Source of the DNA: Trachythela sp. YZ-2020
Lineage: Eukaryota; Cnidaria; Anthozoa; Malacalcyonacea; Clavulariidae
DNA: 64,000 bases
NCBI GenBank assembly: GCA_016169945.1
Contig: JADLSH010000388.1
Coordinates: 2,266,001 to 2,330,000, forward strand
Direction of reading: 5' to 3'
A program made the position numbers and the translations under genes. Positions 9,546 through 21,900 of the stretch are shown piece by piece. Numbering within the stretch: position 1 is the stretch's first letter; each line of letters opens with the position of its first letter. The notes beneath the pieces were generated by a model. The model did no database searches. It was given only the letters and a program-made list of their open reading frames with translations, and had not been told where the DNA came from.

Positions 9546-12500
9546 TTAGCCACGGGTTGGTCCATTAATATGAGAGCAACTTCTCAGTAGCTCAGCAGTT
9601 GTCTTCTCGCCATTCTTATGCATTTCCCATTGTTTGAAGAGTTTGTCTTGTTGGTTCCTGTAGACCTTTCGTTGAATTCTCTTCAGCTTTCTTTACGACA
9701 CCAGTCTGATGTTGATGGCAGTCAGTTGGGCCTCTCTTTCCAAAATCTCGATAAGGAGATACAAACATAAATTGCTTCCTCCCCCTGCACGTCTGTTTAA
9801 TGCGTTGTGCCAACCCTCAATGTCATTGTTCGTCCGAACAGCTTGCATGTAAACACTCCAGTTTCTGGGAGGAAAGATTTCGCTGTCAATCCACTGCTTC
9901 TTAACATACTTGACAAATTTCGACAAGGGGGAATTCCGAGCCTGTTCACTTAGTGAGGTGAACATTGCTTGGATCTCATGGTGTGGGAGAAATGGTAGTG
10001 CCATTAACTTTCTTATGTACTTATAGATGGCATCATCATTGCTGTAGGCTGTCTGGAGACCAAGCTCTTGGATCTAAGTGATAAAGGAATGAAAATTTAA
10101 GTCATAATGTATACCCATTAATACTGTAATCATGGAATAGACACTCCGTAAATAGTTGTTGGTGGTATTTTTATAGCCTATATTTTTAAAGTGCGTCCTA
10201 GTGGATTTAAAATGAGCAATAAAATAGGTTGAATTAAGATTTTTTGTTTTAAGATCTCAATTATGATCTCGATATATATTCTAAATTATATTGATCTTCA
10301 GTAAGATATATCTCAATTACCTTCCGCCAAAGAGCCTGGGTCCAGTGAAAAACACATCCCTGCAGTTCTACAACGGGTAAAACTGATCTGCAGGCTTTCC
10401 ACAACGCAGTTTCAAAGTCCAATGTTATTTTGTTTATTTCCATTTCCATTGGCAGAATATCAATGACTTTTTGTAATACCTATTCGTACAAAATGTAAAG
10501 ATGAAATAGATTATATTATTTTACATTATCCAACGGCGGTCGACTTTACCTGTCAAGGAGACAGTCTAGCACATGAAAATAGTAACAGGTCGCTGAAATT
10601 GTTCTTTCACTAAGGGTAGAGTAAGACTTGATTCTTAAGTTTACAAGATGCTGTTCTTCTGAGTATTCTTTGTATTATATTGATGAAGATAATATGGTGA
10701 ATATATTTTTAGTCGCTGAGGCAAACAGCCAACTAAAACCTAATCACAAAACATCAGTCTCTCATCATAGAGACATCTCATCATAGAGACATCGACATAG
10801 AGACATCATGAGACAATACCTTCTTGTAGTCCTTTTCTTTACGTCCTGACATCAAGACATACACAAGTGGAACTTGCTTGGCAAAGTCACCGGACCTTAC
10901 AAACGCATTTATCCTCAACAGCTGCTTGAATGGGTGACGAACCAGCTTGAATGTGCCATCAATGTACCACGTCTTGGCTTTACATAAAATTTTAAGTTGT
11001 GCATTCTTGGAAAATATAAGATGGCGTCGATCTTTCACCTTTATGTCAGCCTGAAGGAATCCTTGCGGAATACAATCTTCTTCCAGCTCAAACAGCAGGT
11101 CTTTTGGATCTTCAGGCCGCAATTTATGGCGTAGTCTGTTAGCTGCTCTGGCCATAAATTCGGGCTTGGGCAATGCTCCACAGGGTTCGCCGTTATCAAG
11201 CTCATTAAGAAGGACCTAAATTAGGAAAAGACGATTAAGATTAACCATACAATTCATAATAGCACAACTACACATTTATCAGTTGCACTATAATTTGCAA
11301 AGCTTTCTTACCATTAATATTAATGGATAATTCTGAATGAAAAATATTCCAAGGCCATTGTACTAACTTAAAATTTGTGTTCAAATGCACTTACCTCCTG
11401 GACAATGGCTGAGGCTGGCCTGAACTTGTCCTCTAACGCCTTCTTCTTCACTGCCGCCACCACTTTAGCTGCAGTAAAAGCTCCTGCTTCAACCTGGTGG
11501 TTGTGGCTTGAAGTTCCTGCCTCGTATGAACCGTCTCTCTCTATGACAGATGCCTTGCATAGGTTGCCCAGTGCTTTGGTCGCACAGTGCATTGCCAGTA
11601 TGTGGCATGAGCTCTTTTTGAGTGCACATTGTATGAAAATCCAATGCTGTCCACCAGACTTATTTTTCTTCTTTTGGTCCCATCCTCCACAATTCGATAT
11701 GTGACTGGGGTATGGTCGACCACAACATCACCAACTGGAGGGTCCATTATCGATGGCTCTACAGATGTTAACCTGGTGGAAGGTGAATCTGCTTGAAGGT
11801 AATCATCTTCGCTCTCTGAAATTAGTACAGTAAGTCAATAAGTTAGGCAGGCAAGAAATTTGTGTAAAATACGGTTTCATAACAGTCTTCAATTTTTATT
11901 ATTTTGCCGGTATATTGGTACACTCAATCTGGATAGATTGCATACCTTGAAGGGTGTTAGGTGGTGGGCTGATATCTTGCGCTATTTCCGGTTCAGTTGC
12001 CAAATTAACCAATATATTGACCAACTCTTCATCGATCAACTCCTCATTGCCATCGCTTGAAGGATCTGCCTGTCCTACTAGAAAACATATTTCATTCTTA
12101 CATACAATCATATATTGACCAATTAACAACATCTACTCTCCAATATAAATTTTTATATACTTTTTCAATGTTGCAATATCTTTCTATACATGCAGGTGGC
12201 GTACTGAAAATAGTAATTTGCTATGTTTAAGTAACCTAGTTTTGAGAAAAAGGGCCTTGATGGAATCTTTGAAGCTATGTTAGGTCCAGTTATCTGTAAT
12301 TCTGTATTATTATATTCTGTATTACAGATAATATCTGTATTATTATCTCTAAACATTCTCTAATTTTATCTCTACTGATTACTTCATCAGTTTAATGGCT
12401 TTTACCGAAAGACATTTTGTCGAAAGACATTTTGCCGAATGGACAATTCGCCGACGGAACGACGTGAACGCAGTTTGTGAAGGGGTATAGGGGGGCCTCT

Positions 12501-14202
12501 ATATACTACTTAAGGTTGGAATCTCTTAGTAACTTCATATACTCAATGACATTGGAATAGAACTTTAATTTTCAAGGTCCAAATTTATAACTATATATAT
12601 TACTTTAGAATTTGATTAAGTCAACCTAATATACTTTATTATATCACAGTATATATACTACTTGCGGTTGGAATCTCTTAGTAGCTTCTATATATTCAAT
12701 GGAATATAATTATAATGTTTAAACCCCCAATTTCAAATTACATGCATACTATACATGTACCTTAGAATTTGGTTCATATAGACACTTCCCGAATTTGGTA
12801 GCTGGCGATGAAAAACTGCATATTTACAATGAATTACATTGTCCGCCTCGATTTCAAGCTATTGTTTCGTGTGCACTCAAGCAAATTCGGGAAGCATGGT
12901 AGTATACAATCTCTTCTACATATAGGATTGAATATATGAATATATATTTATGCAATAAATGCTTAATTCCCAGTTAGTGAAATGAAATATCATAATTTGG
13001 TTCATTCATTAAGTCTGTTTAATATCATTATGCCATATCATTATGGAACAATGTACGAGAAGAGACAAAAAACTGCTCTAACGTTGTTAGTTTTAAACGT
13101 TCTGTTAGAAAAGAATTGTGGTCTCGTTTATATACTGTATGATATCATGTAATGAAACTTTTAGATTAACATAACTTTTAGATATAATTCTATTTAATAT
13201 ATATTTTAGATTCATATCCTTAGATTCATTGATGTATTACTACTCTATCTTGTAAATTAGTATTGAAAATCCCTTTTGGGATATACTAATAAATCTTTGT
13301 ATTTTTTTGTATTGTATAGATGGACTATCGTGCTCGCGGTAATACTTCCATGTCCTACAAACACGAATTAGGGTCATAGCCTGCGCTACGAATTAGGATT
13401 AGGCTCAGTCAATAGTAATATTTCCATGTCAGGGTTAGTGTTAGGATTAAGGTTTACTTTCGTTATTTGCTGGATGTGGATAATTCCATGCGATAAGTAA
13501 GCCCTGATCCAAACTCTAATCACATGGAATTATTACCCAATCAATGTTGTCTGGAGCTCGTTGTGCTCTCATCCGGAAATTTCCTGACATGCAAATGCGT
13601 TAATGAAGTCTCGTGTTTTATATTTTGACTAAAAAATTGCTAATTTTGTGTTTTTGACGAGAGAAATTCCTGCAAAATCAGTTTATAACAAATGTGAATT
13701 TTAAGAAATTTAATAGCGGTCTGTCAAGTATATGTTTTTTGTTGTCAATTAAAGCCGCGCAAGCAAAATGACAAAAAATGTTATCGACGCAAGGATTATA
13801 TGACGTCACAACGGTGCAGGCACTTTTTGACCTTTGAATTAAGATCTAATTCCAATCTCACAATATTGATACTACGACTGGAATGCATACTTAAGTCTAG
13901 ACAGATGATGCATGCGTCTTAACAAGAAGCGGATTATCCGTCTCTAGTATAATGTATATATCAAGCCATTTTGATACAACCCGTAGGTTCATTAAAAGTA
14001 TCATTAAGAAAATCTTACCTTCTTGGGCCACTCGTGTACTCTCAGCGACAGGTAACAGAATTCCCGTGCTCATGTTGAGGCAATCCTCGCAACGCCAGTT
14101 GATATCTTGCCCACATCTGACAGCTATCCTGTAATCTTTTTGTGATATACCACTGTTGCACGTTCTATGCTGCCACCTTTCACAGCCATCGCATTGCAGC
14201 AT
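9546..14202 (-). pseudogene. MULE transposase with PHD finger and FLYWCH-like domain, disrupted
   Basis: Six minus-strand exons joined by consensus splice sites and matching phases: 14019-14202, 11946-12077, 11395-11815, 10820-11215, 10321-10479, 9546-10073. Exon 1 encodes a PHD finger (LQCDGCERWQHRTCNSGI..INWRCEDC); its first zinc ligands must lie upstream. Exon 2 is acidic linker. Exon 3 has a FLYWCH-like core (DSIGFSYNV..YWQC..CKASVIERDG..H-H). Exons 4-6 hold the transposase core: WYIDGTFKLV, FVLMSGRKEKDY-like text, ITLDFETALWKA, GCVFHWTQALWRK, and RTNNDIEGWHNALNRR near the end. Two lesions are visible. Reading between YWQCTVRPK and GNLCKASV requires a frame change (five extra bases near 11570-11590 relative to the family pattern). 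A TAA interrupts the C-terminus (RLVS*RKLKRIQ..) about 47 codons before the final stop at 9546-9548. The gene is therefore probably dead, although splicing signals are intact. Confidence 0.85.
12404..12480. repeat. Second type of TIR-like motif inside the MULE
   Basis: ACCGAAAGACATTTTGTCGAAAGACATTTTGCCGAATGG.. resembles the repeated-word termini of other MULE-like elements. No mate was found, so it may be a solo end of a different nested element. Confidence 0.35.
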
Positions 14203-15790
14203 ACTATATTAGCTTAGTTGAATAAATATTTTTAGCTGTATATAGCTGTAAGCTTCAAGCCGTACTTATTTAGAAAAAAATCACAAATATATAGCCGCAG
14301 AAAACTTCACGAAAACACTAAACATCCAACATATACACACATGCATGCATATACGTACACAGGTTGTCAAATCTTTTTCTATATAAACCGTGCTGTATAA
14401 ACTTGTGAATCTTGGCTGTATAGTTTAATCGGTGATTTATGTTAAAAATACATATATTTAACAATCTTTTCGTTTTGTTCTGTTTATTTAAACATGCATG
14501 TATTGTGGGGAAAATGTTTGTGGCCTAAAACCAATACCCCTTAACTTATATAAGACATTGACAAACGCATATTTTACATGGTGATGCCGGTTTCTCTCAC
14601 TGTGTCTGCGACTTTTAACAACCGCGTCATTTAACAGTGGCGTGCTGGCTTGTGTTCACCAGGGGAGGCCAGCTGGAAATTTGGCGCCCCCTTGTAATAT
14701 GTGTATGGTTGAGCCTCTTAGACGCGATACCTCTAGGTGGGTCCGGGGGCATGCCCCCCCGAGAAAATTTTGAAATTTAGAGTCCCTGAAATGCTATTTC
14801 TTGCGTTTTGGGTGGCGATTTGACGGAATTCTGAGAATTATAAAACATCCTATAAAATAAAAATGCGCAAGAAACAACACATTCAGGAGTTTGAATAAAT
14901 ATATAATTCATAGAAGACTTAGTTTTTTTCTTAAACAAAGAAAAGTAGACGGCGAACATTCATGAAGTAGACGGTGAACTTACCAGTGATCGTAAGCCGA
15001 ATCACTTCACATTTCACAATTGACAATTTACATCCTTTGAGATATTACAGACTGGACAGTAATGCTTGTAGTTGTCGGTAGGCTGGTGTCTGGTGAATTT
15101 TTAATCCTCGTATAAGTCGTACTCCGACTAACAGAACTCAAATTAAGCGCGCGTACTAGCACTTTGAACAGTGCTTGCGGCAGTGTGGTAGTAAGTAATG
15201 CGATATTGCGATAGCCAACATAACAAAACCTGGCATAGCGCTTTTGTGTGATTTGTGCAATTTCGGCGCCCCATTTATGTTTTGGCGCACACTATGGTAT
15301 TATTTTTGGAAAAACACACCCATTAAATGAGTCATGCATACCTTTCTTTTCTGAATTTCTATAGAATTAGCATGATTGTCAATAACTAGTTTTCGCCATT
15401 TAGCAAGTAGTTTTGACAATTTGAGCGTGTGTATCATAATATACCAAAAAAATCCTCTTTTATTATATAAATTACTTTATTATTATTACAACTTTATTTT
15501 GATACGGGACTATTTCACTGTATAAAACTGACTATATACAAAGAGAAAACAAAATGAGTGATCTTCCAATAGGCCGTATATATAAAAACTATATTACAAT
15601 AAGGGAAATTATGACTACTTTCGTCCAGATTAATGCTTATTTTTGAACGATTGGATAGTTTGAGATCTTTTATTCGAAATTCGAAACCTGCAAGTTCGGA
15701 ACATTTTAATGAAAAGTTAGTTATATTCAACTGTAGTTGATATATTTAACATCTTGTTTATCATATATGCATATCATATATCACACATGT

Positions 15791-15867
15791 TTACGTTGGC
15801 GAATCGACCCGAGACGTTGGCGAACTGACAGTTGGCGAAACGACTTGTTGGCGAAACGACCGGATAC
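15791..15867 (-). repeat. MULE right terminal inverted repeat
   Basis: Complementary to the left terminus over at least 65 bp with one or two mismatches; lacks one subrepeat. Confidence 0.88.
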
Positions 15868-16979
15868 CCTTAAAATAGGCGAACATTCCGCAAATATTTT
15901 ATATTGAAATACAATTAAGCTGCAATATTGCGTCATATATATGGACATTAATAAAAAAACAAATATATGTTCTGAATTATATTTAATATAATAATGGTAA
16001 TACCAAAGTTGGAAGGGAATTACTGATACATTCAAATGCATTCATAGAACAGTTTATACACTGCAGTATAAAGATGTACAAAATTGCAAATGGAATTTCA
16101 TGCCATTACAAATTGACCGTGACCGCATAGAAAATAAATAAGATATTAAATAAATTACTTACTGTATTTTATAAATGTCCACGAAAACAAGATGCAACAC
16201 AAATCAATATACTGTAAATTTCTTCGCTTGAAATCAAAATTTAACACGCCCGCACACGCCTTTGAGGCTTTTAATAATACCAAATTTACCCGGATGCCGG
16301 ACGTTTGCCAAAAGGTCAGGTAAAAGATTAAAGATTACACTAGATTTTTAGTGTTGGAGGAAAAGTGCAGGAACCTCCTCCTGGAAATTTTAAAATCTCG
16401 AGTCTTTGACATGCCATTTCCGGAGCCTTTTCAGTGAAATTCTTGGAAACAGAACAACAAAAAGTTGTGTAAATCCTATGTCCATGAATTTGAAGCGTGT
16501 TAATCCTCAATCATACGCCCTGATGCCCTGAATTATGGCCTGAATATTGAATTCAACTGTGGTTTTCTGGTATCTCAAAACAGACAGGAAATTGAACGTC
16601 GTGGAAATTTTAGGTTATTTTCAGGATCTTTTCGAGGTTAGTATAAAACTTTATGCTTTCTCCGAAACCTTTTGTTACAGTTATTCCTGAAAATTTACAT
16701 AATACGATACGATAATCTTACGATACATTTAAGAACAAAATAGAGAAACAAAATATAATAATTATACAGCTATTTCAAGCCCCGATCAATGCATAGTAAG
16801 TGTTGCATACATCTGTTTATAATACCTTCACATGCAAAGAGCAGTTATAGAAATCCAATTATTTGAGTTTTCTGTCGAATATAGAACGATGAAACACGTA
16901 AGCTTTGTAATGTTCTTTACAGAAGCCCCGATCACACTATTCCGGATTGCATCTCTGAGCAAAGCGAAACGATATTCAT

Positions 16980-17236
16980 ACCGGTTGAGGCTGTTTACTG
17001 TCGTTCCAATTGAAGTGTTCCTAAAATATTCAATACATTTGCTCAAAAATTGCTCAACTTCCTGTTTACTAGCATACTTGTTCCCAATTGGTCAATCAGT
17101 CACTGAAATGAGACGCCATTGGTCGATTCACACACACAGGAAGTTGATCAATTTTTCAACGAATGTATTGATAAACTTAGGCAATGAATTGATGCAATAT
17201 TTTAGGAACACTTCAATTGGAACGACAGTAAATACT
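16980..17236. mobile_element. Foldback element
   Basis: TTTACTGTCGTTCCAATTGA.. at 16993 is matched in inverse by the sequence ending near 17233 (..CAATTGGAACGACAGTAAA). The inner arms (AATTGCTCAACTTCCTG / CAGGAAGTTGATCAATT) also pair. The 160-codon open frame over it is a by-product. 15877-16980 is AT-rich with no recognisable gene. Confidence 0.65.
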
Positions 17237-17344
17237 TTTTACATTACGCCACTGCAATTCGGTACGTGCCGCGGAGCCGAGCGCGGAGCAAAAATCACTC
17301 CGCTTTGCGAGTGATATGAAAAGTAGTAATCCGGAGATTGTGTT

Positions 17345-17565
17345 TAGGGAGATAACTGGCAGTACCCTACCATTGACGAGTAAAATTGTCAGGCATTAGA
17401 CAGAGTAAAATACTTTTAGTAGGGCACTTCTGGGCACATTTGCAAGCAAATGGGTTAACACGAGACACAGTGGCAGATAGTTTTGTTAACCCGTTAACTG
17501 GCAGTAAAATCGTCTGGCGTTAGTCAGAGTAAAATACTCTGGCGTTAGTCAGAGTAAAATACTCT
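17345..17565. repeat. Family R1, inverted orientation
   Basis: One complete inverted R1 unit (about 17352-17459) and a truncated one with the word GTTAGTCAGAGTAAAATACTC duplicated. It abuts the plus-strand gene at 17582. Confidence 0.7.
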
Positions 17566-17581
17566 GGTTGCTGGAGCGAGT

Positions 17582-18122
17582 ATGGAGGTTACTGTCCCTG
17601 GCGCAGGTACAGTGACATCACTGGCAATTGATGCTTATCTGGTGACCAGTGATATTTCTGGGGCTATTTCAAAGGCAAGAGAGCAAAGACAGGTAAAAGG
17701 ATTAAGTTTATTTAAAAAGTGAGAAATCCATGTAATTGCTGCTGCAGCCAGCAAGCTTTGGGCAGACCTGCCACCTGGATTAAATCGTTGCATATTGTGG
17801 TTGAACAATTTACTTATCAATCAGACCTTATCTTGCCATGCATTTGTTTTATCCATCGGTCCGTCCATTCATTCATGTATATATATTTGTCCATTCATAC
17901 CTACATTCATAATTTGATCATTCAAATATTTAATTCTCTTTTTAGAAATTTCTCTCTCAGGTGAGACGCATCGAATATGATCTGAACCATCTTTCTGAGA
18001 GGTACCAAAAGGCCTTAGCAGAATATGAGTTTGTAAAGGAGGTTTTGGAAGACCCTGGATTTTGCATTGGAAAACTTAAACACGAGATTCAACTCCTGGA
18101 AAAGATCTCGGCTGTGCTTTGA
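17582..18122 (+). CDS. Small plus-strand two-exon gene (or last two exons of a larger one), unidentified
   Basis: Exon 1 runs to 17692 (donor CAG|GTAAAA), exon 2 is 17961-18122 (acceptor TCTCTCTCAG), and the phases agree. If the ATG at 17582 is the start, the product is 90 residues. The first half is small and uncharged (EVTVPGAGTVTSLAIDAYLV). The second half is charged and helical with a heptad-like pattern (VRRIEYDLNHLSERYQKALA.., then KLKHEIQLLEKI), suggesting a coiled coil. It ends with TGA 685 bp from the TSC2 stop codon, tail to tail. The frame is open only 8 codons upstream of the ATG before a stop, and no clear acceptor is seen there because an R1 repeat adjoins. I do not recognise the family. 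Confidence 0.6.
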
Positions 18123-18807
18123 GAGTATTTGCCAACAGCCAGGGTTAAAGAAATTTGAAGTAGTATTTTGTATCCTGCCTCAAGAAACAATCTTGTCATT
18201 TGTCTCAACACATGCAACTTTTAAGAGAATTAGCTAGTGGGTTTGGTTTTGATAACACACGATCGTATAATCCATATATATCCATATTATTACTAGAAAG
18301 AAGACAAGGAAGAAAGTGATAGAAGACCTTGTCATAACTCATAACTTGTACATATTATTACAAAAGTAATATCATATTATTACAAAATCAACTTTCTGTG
18401 CAACTTCTGGTTTAGAAACTTAATCATGACATGTGGTGACTGTCACACAATTCAGGGCCTGTATTACTTTAAAGTTTTTGTTGCCATACCAGTGTCTCTT
18501 GTTAACTCATTAGCTGGCAATGTGCCCAGATGCGCCCTACCTTAGTATTTTACTCTGTATTCTACGTGTGTATTTGGACAGGATCACATGACCAAAATGA
18601 TTGTCCAATTCCCTCTGGATTCATTAATTAGTATGGATGAAGTACCGTTTTTGAACAGCTAGAGCACAGTTAAATCTCTTCTAAGAGGCAACCCTCTAAC
18701 ACGGACTCTTTGCTCTGTCTTTTCGGTGTCTGCGTATAGGAAAGGTTTGACTATCATTAAATTCGAAATTTATATGCGCTTTTATAAGTTTTCACCCACT
18801 TTTGAAA
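18123..18807. other. Convergent 3' intergenic region
   Basis: Should contain the 3' UTRs of the plus-strand gene and of TSC2. No canonical AATAAA is obvious close to either stop codon. 18490-18560 is a truncated R1 unit. Confidence 0.5.
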
Positions 18808-18996
18808 TTATTGAAGAATATACTTTGTGAAGTCTACAATATTATGTATATCTTTCTTTGTGACCAGCGACTCAGATTCTGTGACCGTCTGAGGAATTCT
18901 AGATTGTATCCTCTTGATTTGACGTAATCTTTGTAACCAGTTACAGCCATAAGCATCTGTAGGAGTTTTCTGACTTTGGTGGATCACGGACGCCAT
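18808..18996 (-). CDS. TSC2: TSC2 last exon
   Basis: Acceptor CCTTTTTGAG, 62 codons then TAA. Contains [27 protein letters not shown] and ends [10 protein letters not shown], matching tuberin MASQVHHSRSNPTDIY..WIARLRHIKRL..DFTEFV. Confidence 0.96.
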   Translation of the reverse strand: MASVIHQSQKTPTDAYGCNWLQRLRQIKRIQSRIPQTVTESESLVTKKDIHNIVDFTKYILQ

Positions 18997-21900
18997 CTCA
19001 AAAAGGAAAGAATCAATTTTTCATTTGTGAAATGAATGACTGAATTAGGCAGGAAAAGTTTGCCCATGGAGGTAGAAGTTGGATTATTCGGATTAAAACT
19101 AGATGTGCAGAAAGTAGTAGGTCATTTTGTCGATTTTGCCATCTGACATCTTCATATTAAGTCCTCCCACTGTTTATTAAGCCCCCACGCATAGCCCCCC
19201 CTCTCCCATTGCCCGAAGCCCCTTCTATGTTTGGTAGAGTCAAACTGGAGCACTCTCCTTACGTGCGACTGAGGCGAAATTAGAATCAACTTTGTATATG
19301 CATGCAGGTGAAATGTACAATCATGCACCAAGCACCGTGTTATCAACCCTCCTCGTTTGCTGTTAGATTTTCAGACTGTTCCCGATTCCCGTGCATAATC
19401 GAAGGCAATCTGCAGCAGACGGTGGTCAATAGGCACTTATCAGAGCAAAAGAATAATTTTAGTCATCATTATACGTAGTTGATTGTGTTTGTGGATGGAA
19501 TATTCGAACGAAAATTGATATACATTTTTAGATCTAGCAAGGAGCAGTTGCGAAAAATGCAACCTTAGGCCCTCTGGCAGGAATCGAACCTGCGGCCCCG
19601 CGATTGCGATGCTCAGTAACTGGACTCTGTAACTCAGTTGGTTGGACCGGAATCGCAGGGCCGCAGTTCGATTCCTGCCAGAGGGCCTAAGGTTGCATTT
19701 TTCGCAACTGTTCCTTTCTAGATCTAAAAATGTATATCAATTTTCGTTCGAATATTCCATCCACAAACATCATCAACCATTATTTCCATCGAACGAGATG
19801 CCGAGAAAAATCTTATCATTATATGTGTCTAGGACCTAATCCGGTACGAAATGTCTCAAAATGACCACACCCAGAAACGGCACTGTCGACATAGCTCGAT
19901 CTCCTAAACCATTGTAGCTACTGACATTCTGGGGTGCTTATAGCGTTTAGAATGGTCACTTTTAGGGGTGGTCATAGGTGAGTGTAAAATGTCTAGGTAT
20001 GATATTTTATGCAGTATTTTGGGATTCTTGGCCAATAATGGACAGACCATTAGAAAAGTGGGGAGGGAGGGGGGGGGGGGAGATTTTCAGCTTGCATGCA
20101 TTTTTTTGCGGAATGTTAAAGGATCTTTTCTTTGTTTTCCTTAGTGCAACTTTGTTTCTCTTTCTTTGCGATATCCCCCCCCCCTCATCACCTTTCTAAT
20201 GGTTTGTCCCTAAATATATAATTGAGAAATGTAGATCAATTTCTTGCTCATAAGTTTCAACAGTTTTTAAGTCGACCGCGATCTGTTGCCACGTAACGCT
20301 TGAAGACCGTCAGCTAAAGGCACAAATCTTGGACCATGCATGCATTGATGCATATACTCACATTAACATGCAGTGCCATATGTCGAACCAAGGTTGGTAG
20401 GTTTTTATCAGATATAACTCTAGGTCCACAGTTTGTATTGTCCAAGATATCTTTTAGTTCATCTTTAATGTTTAGACACACGACATTACTATCGTTGTCT
20501 AGTGGCTTGATCACTACCTCAACAAAGTTGAATTGACCCTGCAAGTAGAGACAATTGTAAACGTCTAACCATTTTATCCAATTACATGTCTTTCCTAATC
20601 TATTGCACCCTGATGAGATGATGATGATGGATGTCACATCGATTTCGACGAAGACTGTCAGTGCTATGTTCTAATTATCTGGGGCCGGTTGTTCAAAAGC
20701 CGGTTAACTTAACCCTGGGTTAGTGGTAACTTTCATACAAGTTTCCCGACATCGGTTATATTAATATGAATACTTTTTTCTATCAACCTTGTACTGGGCG
20801 ATAGAAGTTTTTGTTTATATAGTTTTTAAATAAACAAACATGTAGAAGTATACAAACCAGAACAGCAGATTAAAATTTAACCCGGGGTTAGCGTTAACCG
20901 GCTTTTGAACAACCGGCCCCTAGTGTATACGCGGGAGTGTGAAAGCTGAGGCCTGCTGAAGGCGCACACTGTCTTCCACAAGTTACACATGTGAACTCTG
21001 TGTATCTTGCAAGATTCGGATTTTTCCTCCTCAGTCGAGATTGCTGGATCCCGGTCAGCTCGACAACTTTCAAAGGTTTCCACTCCACGATGGACAATGT
21101 TCTTCCATGATGCACGATCTTCACATTCCTGCTCGGGCATGTTGACTGAACTAGCTGACAGGATTTTATTGTGTTTTTCAGGGAGTCTTTAAAACGCTTA
21201 ATCTAGGTCTTCCTGAACAGCTGTTTCGGAATTCTTTCTTCACCCATTCTTACAAGATGTCCAGCCCACTTAAGGTGACGCCTTTTTAAGATACTTTCTA
21301 CAGAATAACATCCAGCTCTCATCAGGACATCCAGATTTATAATTTTATCCTCCCAAGAAATGTGTAGTATCTTCCGTAGGCAGCGTTGCTGAAAAGCTTC
21401 AATTTGACGAATGTAACGGCCAAAAGACGAACCAAAAGACGGTAAAAAATCTCACATCTCGTCTTTCAAGATGTGTTCGTAACAGGCTTGTAGCAAGCTT
21501 GTCAACAAGTTGTAACAACGTTGTCATTTTATCAAGTTGCTACAAGGTTGTCACTCACAACTTGTTTAGAAGCCGTTGAATTGTAACAAGTCTGTTGAGT
21601 CATCAACTTTGTAGCAAGTTGTCAACAAGCTGGGAACAAGCAGTGCGAACACATCCTGATAACGAGTTGTTGGAACAGCATTGGTACAAGTCTGCTGTAC
21701 GTTTGTTACAACTTGTGCGTTTTACGCGTGTAGACATACAGTCTTTCCATATTACTATCCCGAAATTACATCACAGGAATAAGGATTAGGGTTAGGATTA
21801 GGATTAGAGTTAGGATTATAACTAAGTTTGTATTAATTGTTAATATGGAAATTGAGCCGATATTTGAATAAACCTAGACTAGCCTGTATAATGAATTGAA

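Larger units (their letters stand above)
8529..15867. mobile_element. Mutator-like element (MULE), full length, ~7.3 kb
   Basis: Near-identical inverted termini at 8529-8626 and 15791-15867. They are made of repeated TTCGCCAAC / TCGCCAACGT words (CGGTCGTTTCGCCAAC.. outermost). The interior holds a minus-strand transposase gene with the order PHD finger, FLYWCH-like domain, MULE DDE domain. The left terminus has one extra TCGCCAACG subrepeat. Other interior parts (12080-14018, 14203-15790) are AT-rich without exons I can defend; 14636-14760 looks like the end of another nested element (CAGTGGCGTGCTGGC.., CCGGGGGCATGCCCCCC). Confidence 0.88.
8520..15876. repeat. 9-bp target-site duplication of the MULE
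   Basis: CCTTAAAAT is present at 8520-8528 and again at 15868-15876, directly outside the two inverted termini. Nine bases is the usual target duplication of Mutator-like elements. Confidence 0.85.

Noticed and set aside
16832..17314. 160-codon plus-strand frame
   Set aside because: Lies over a foldback element, with no recognisable motifs and no splice context.
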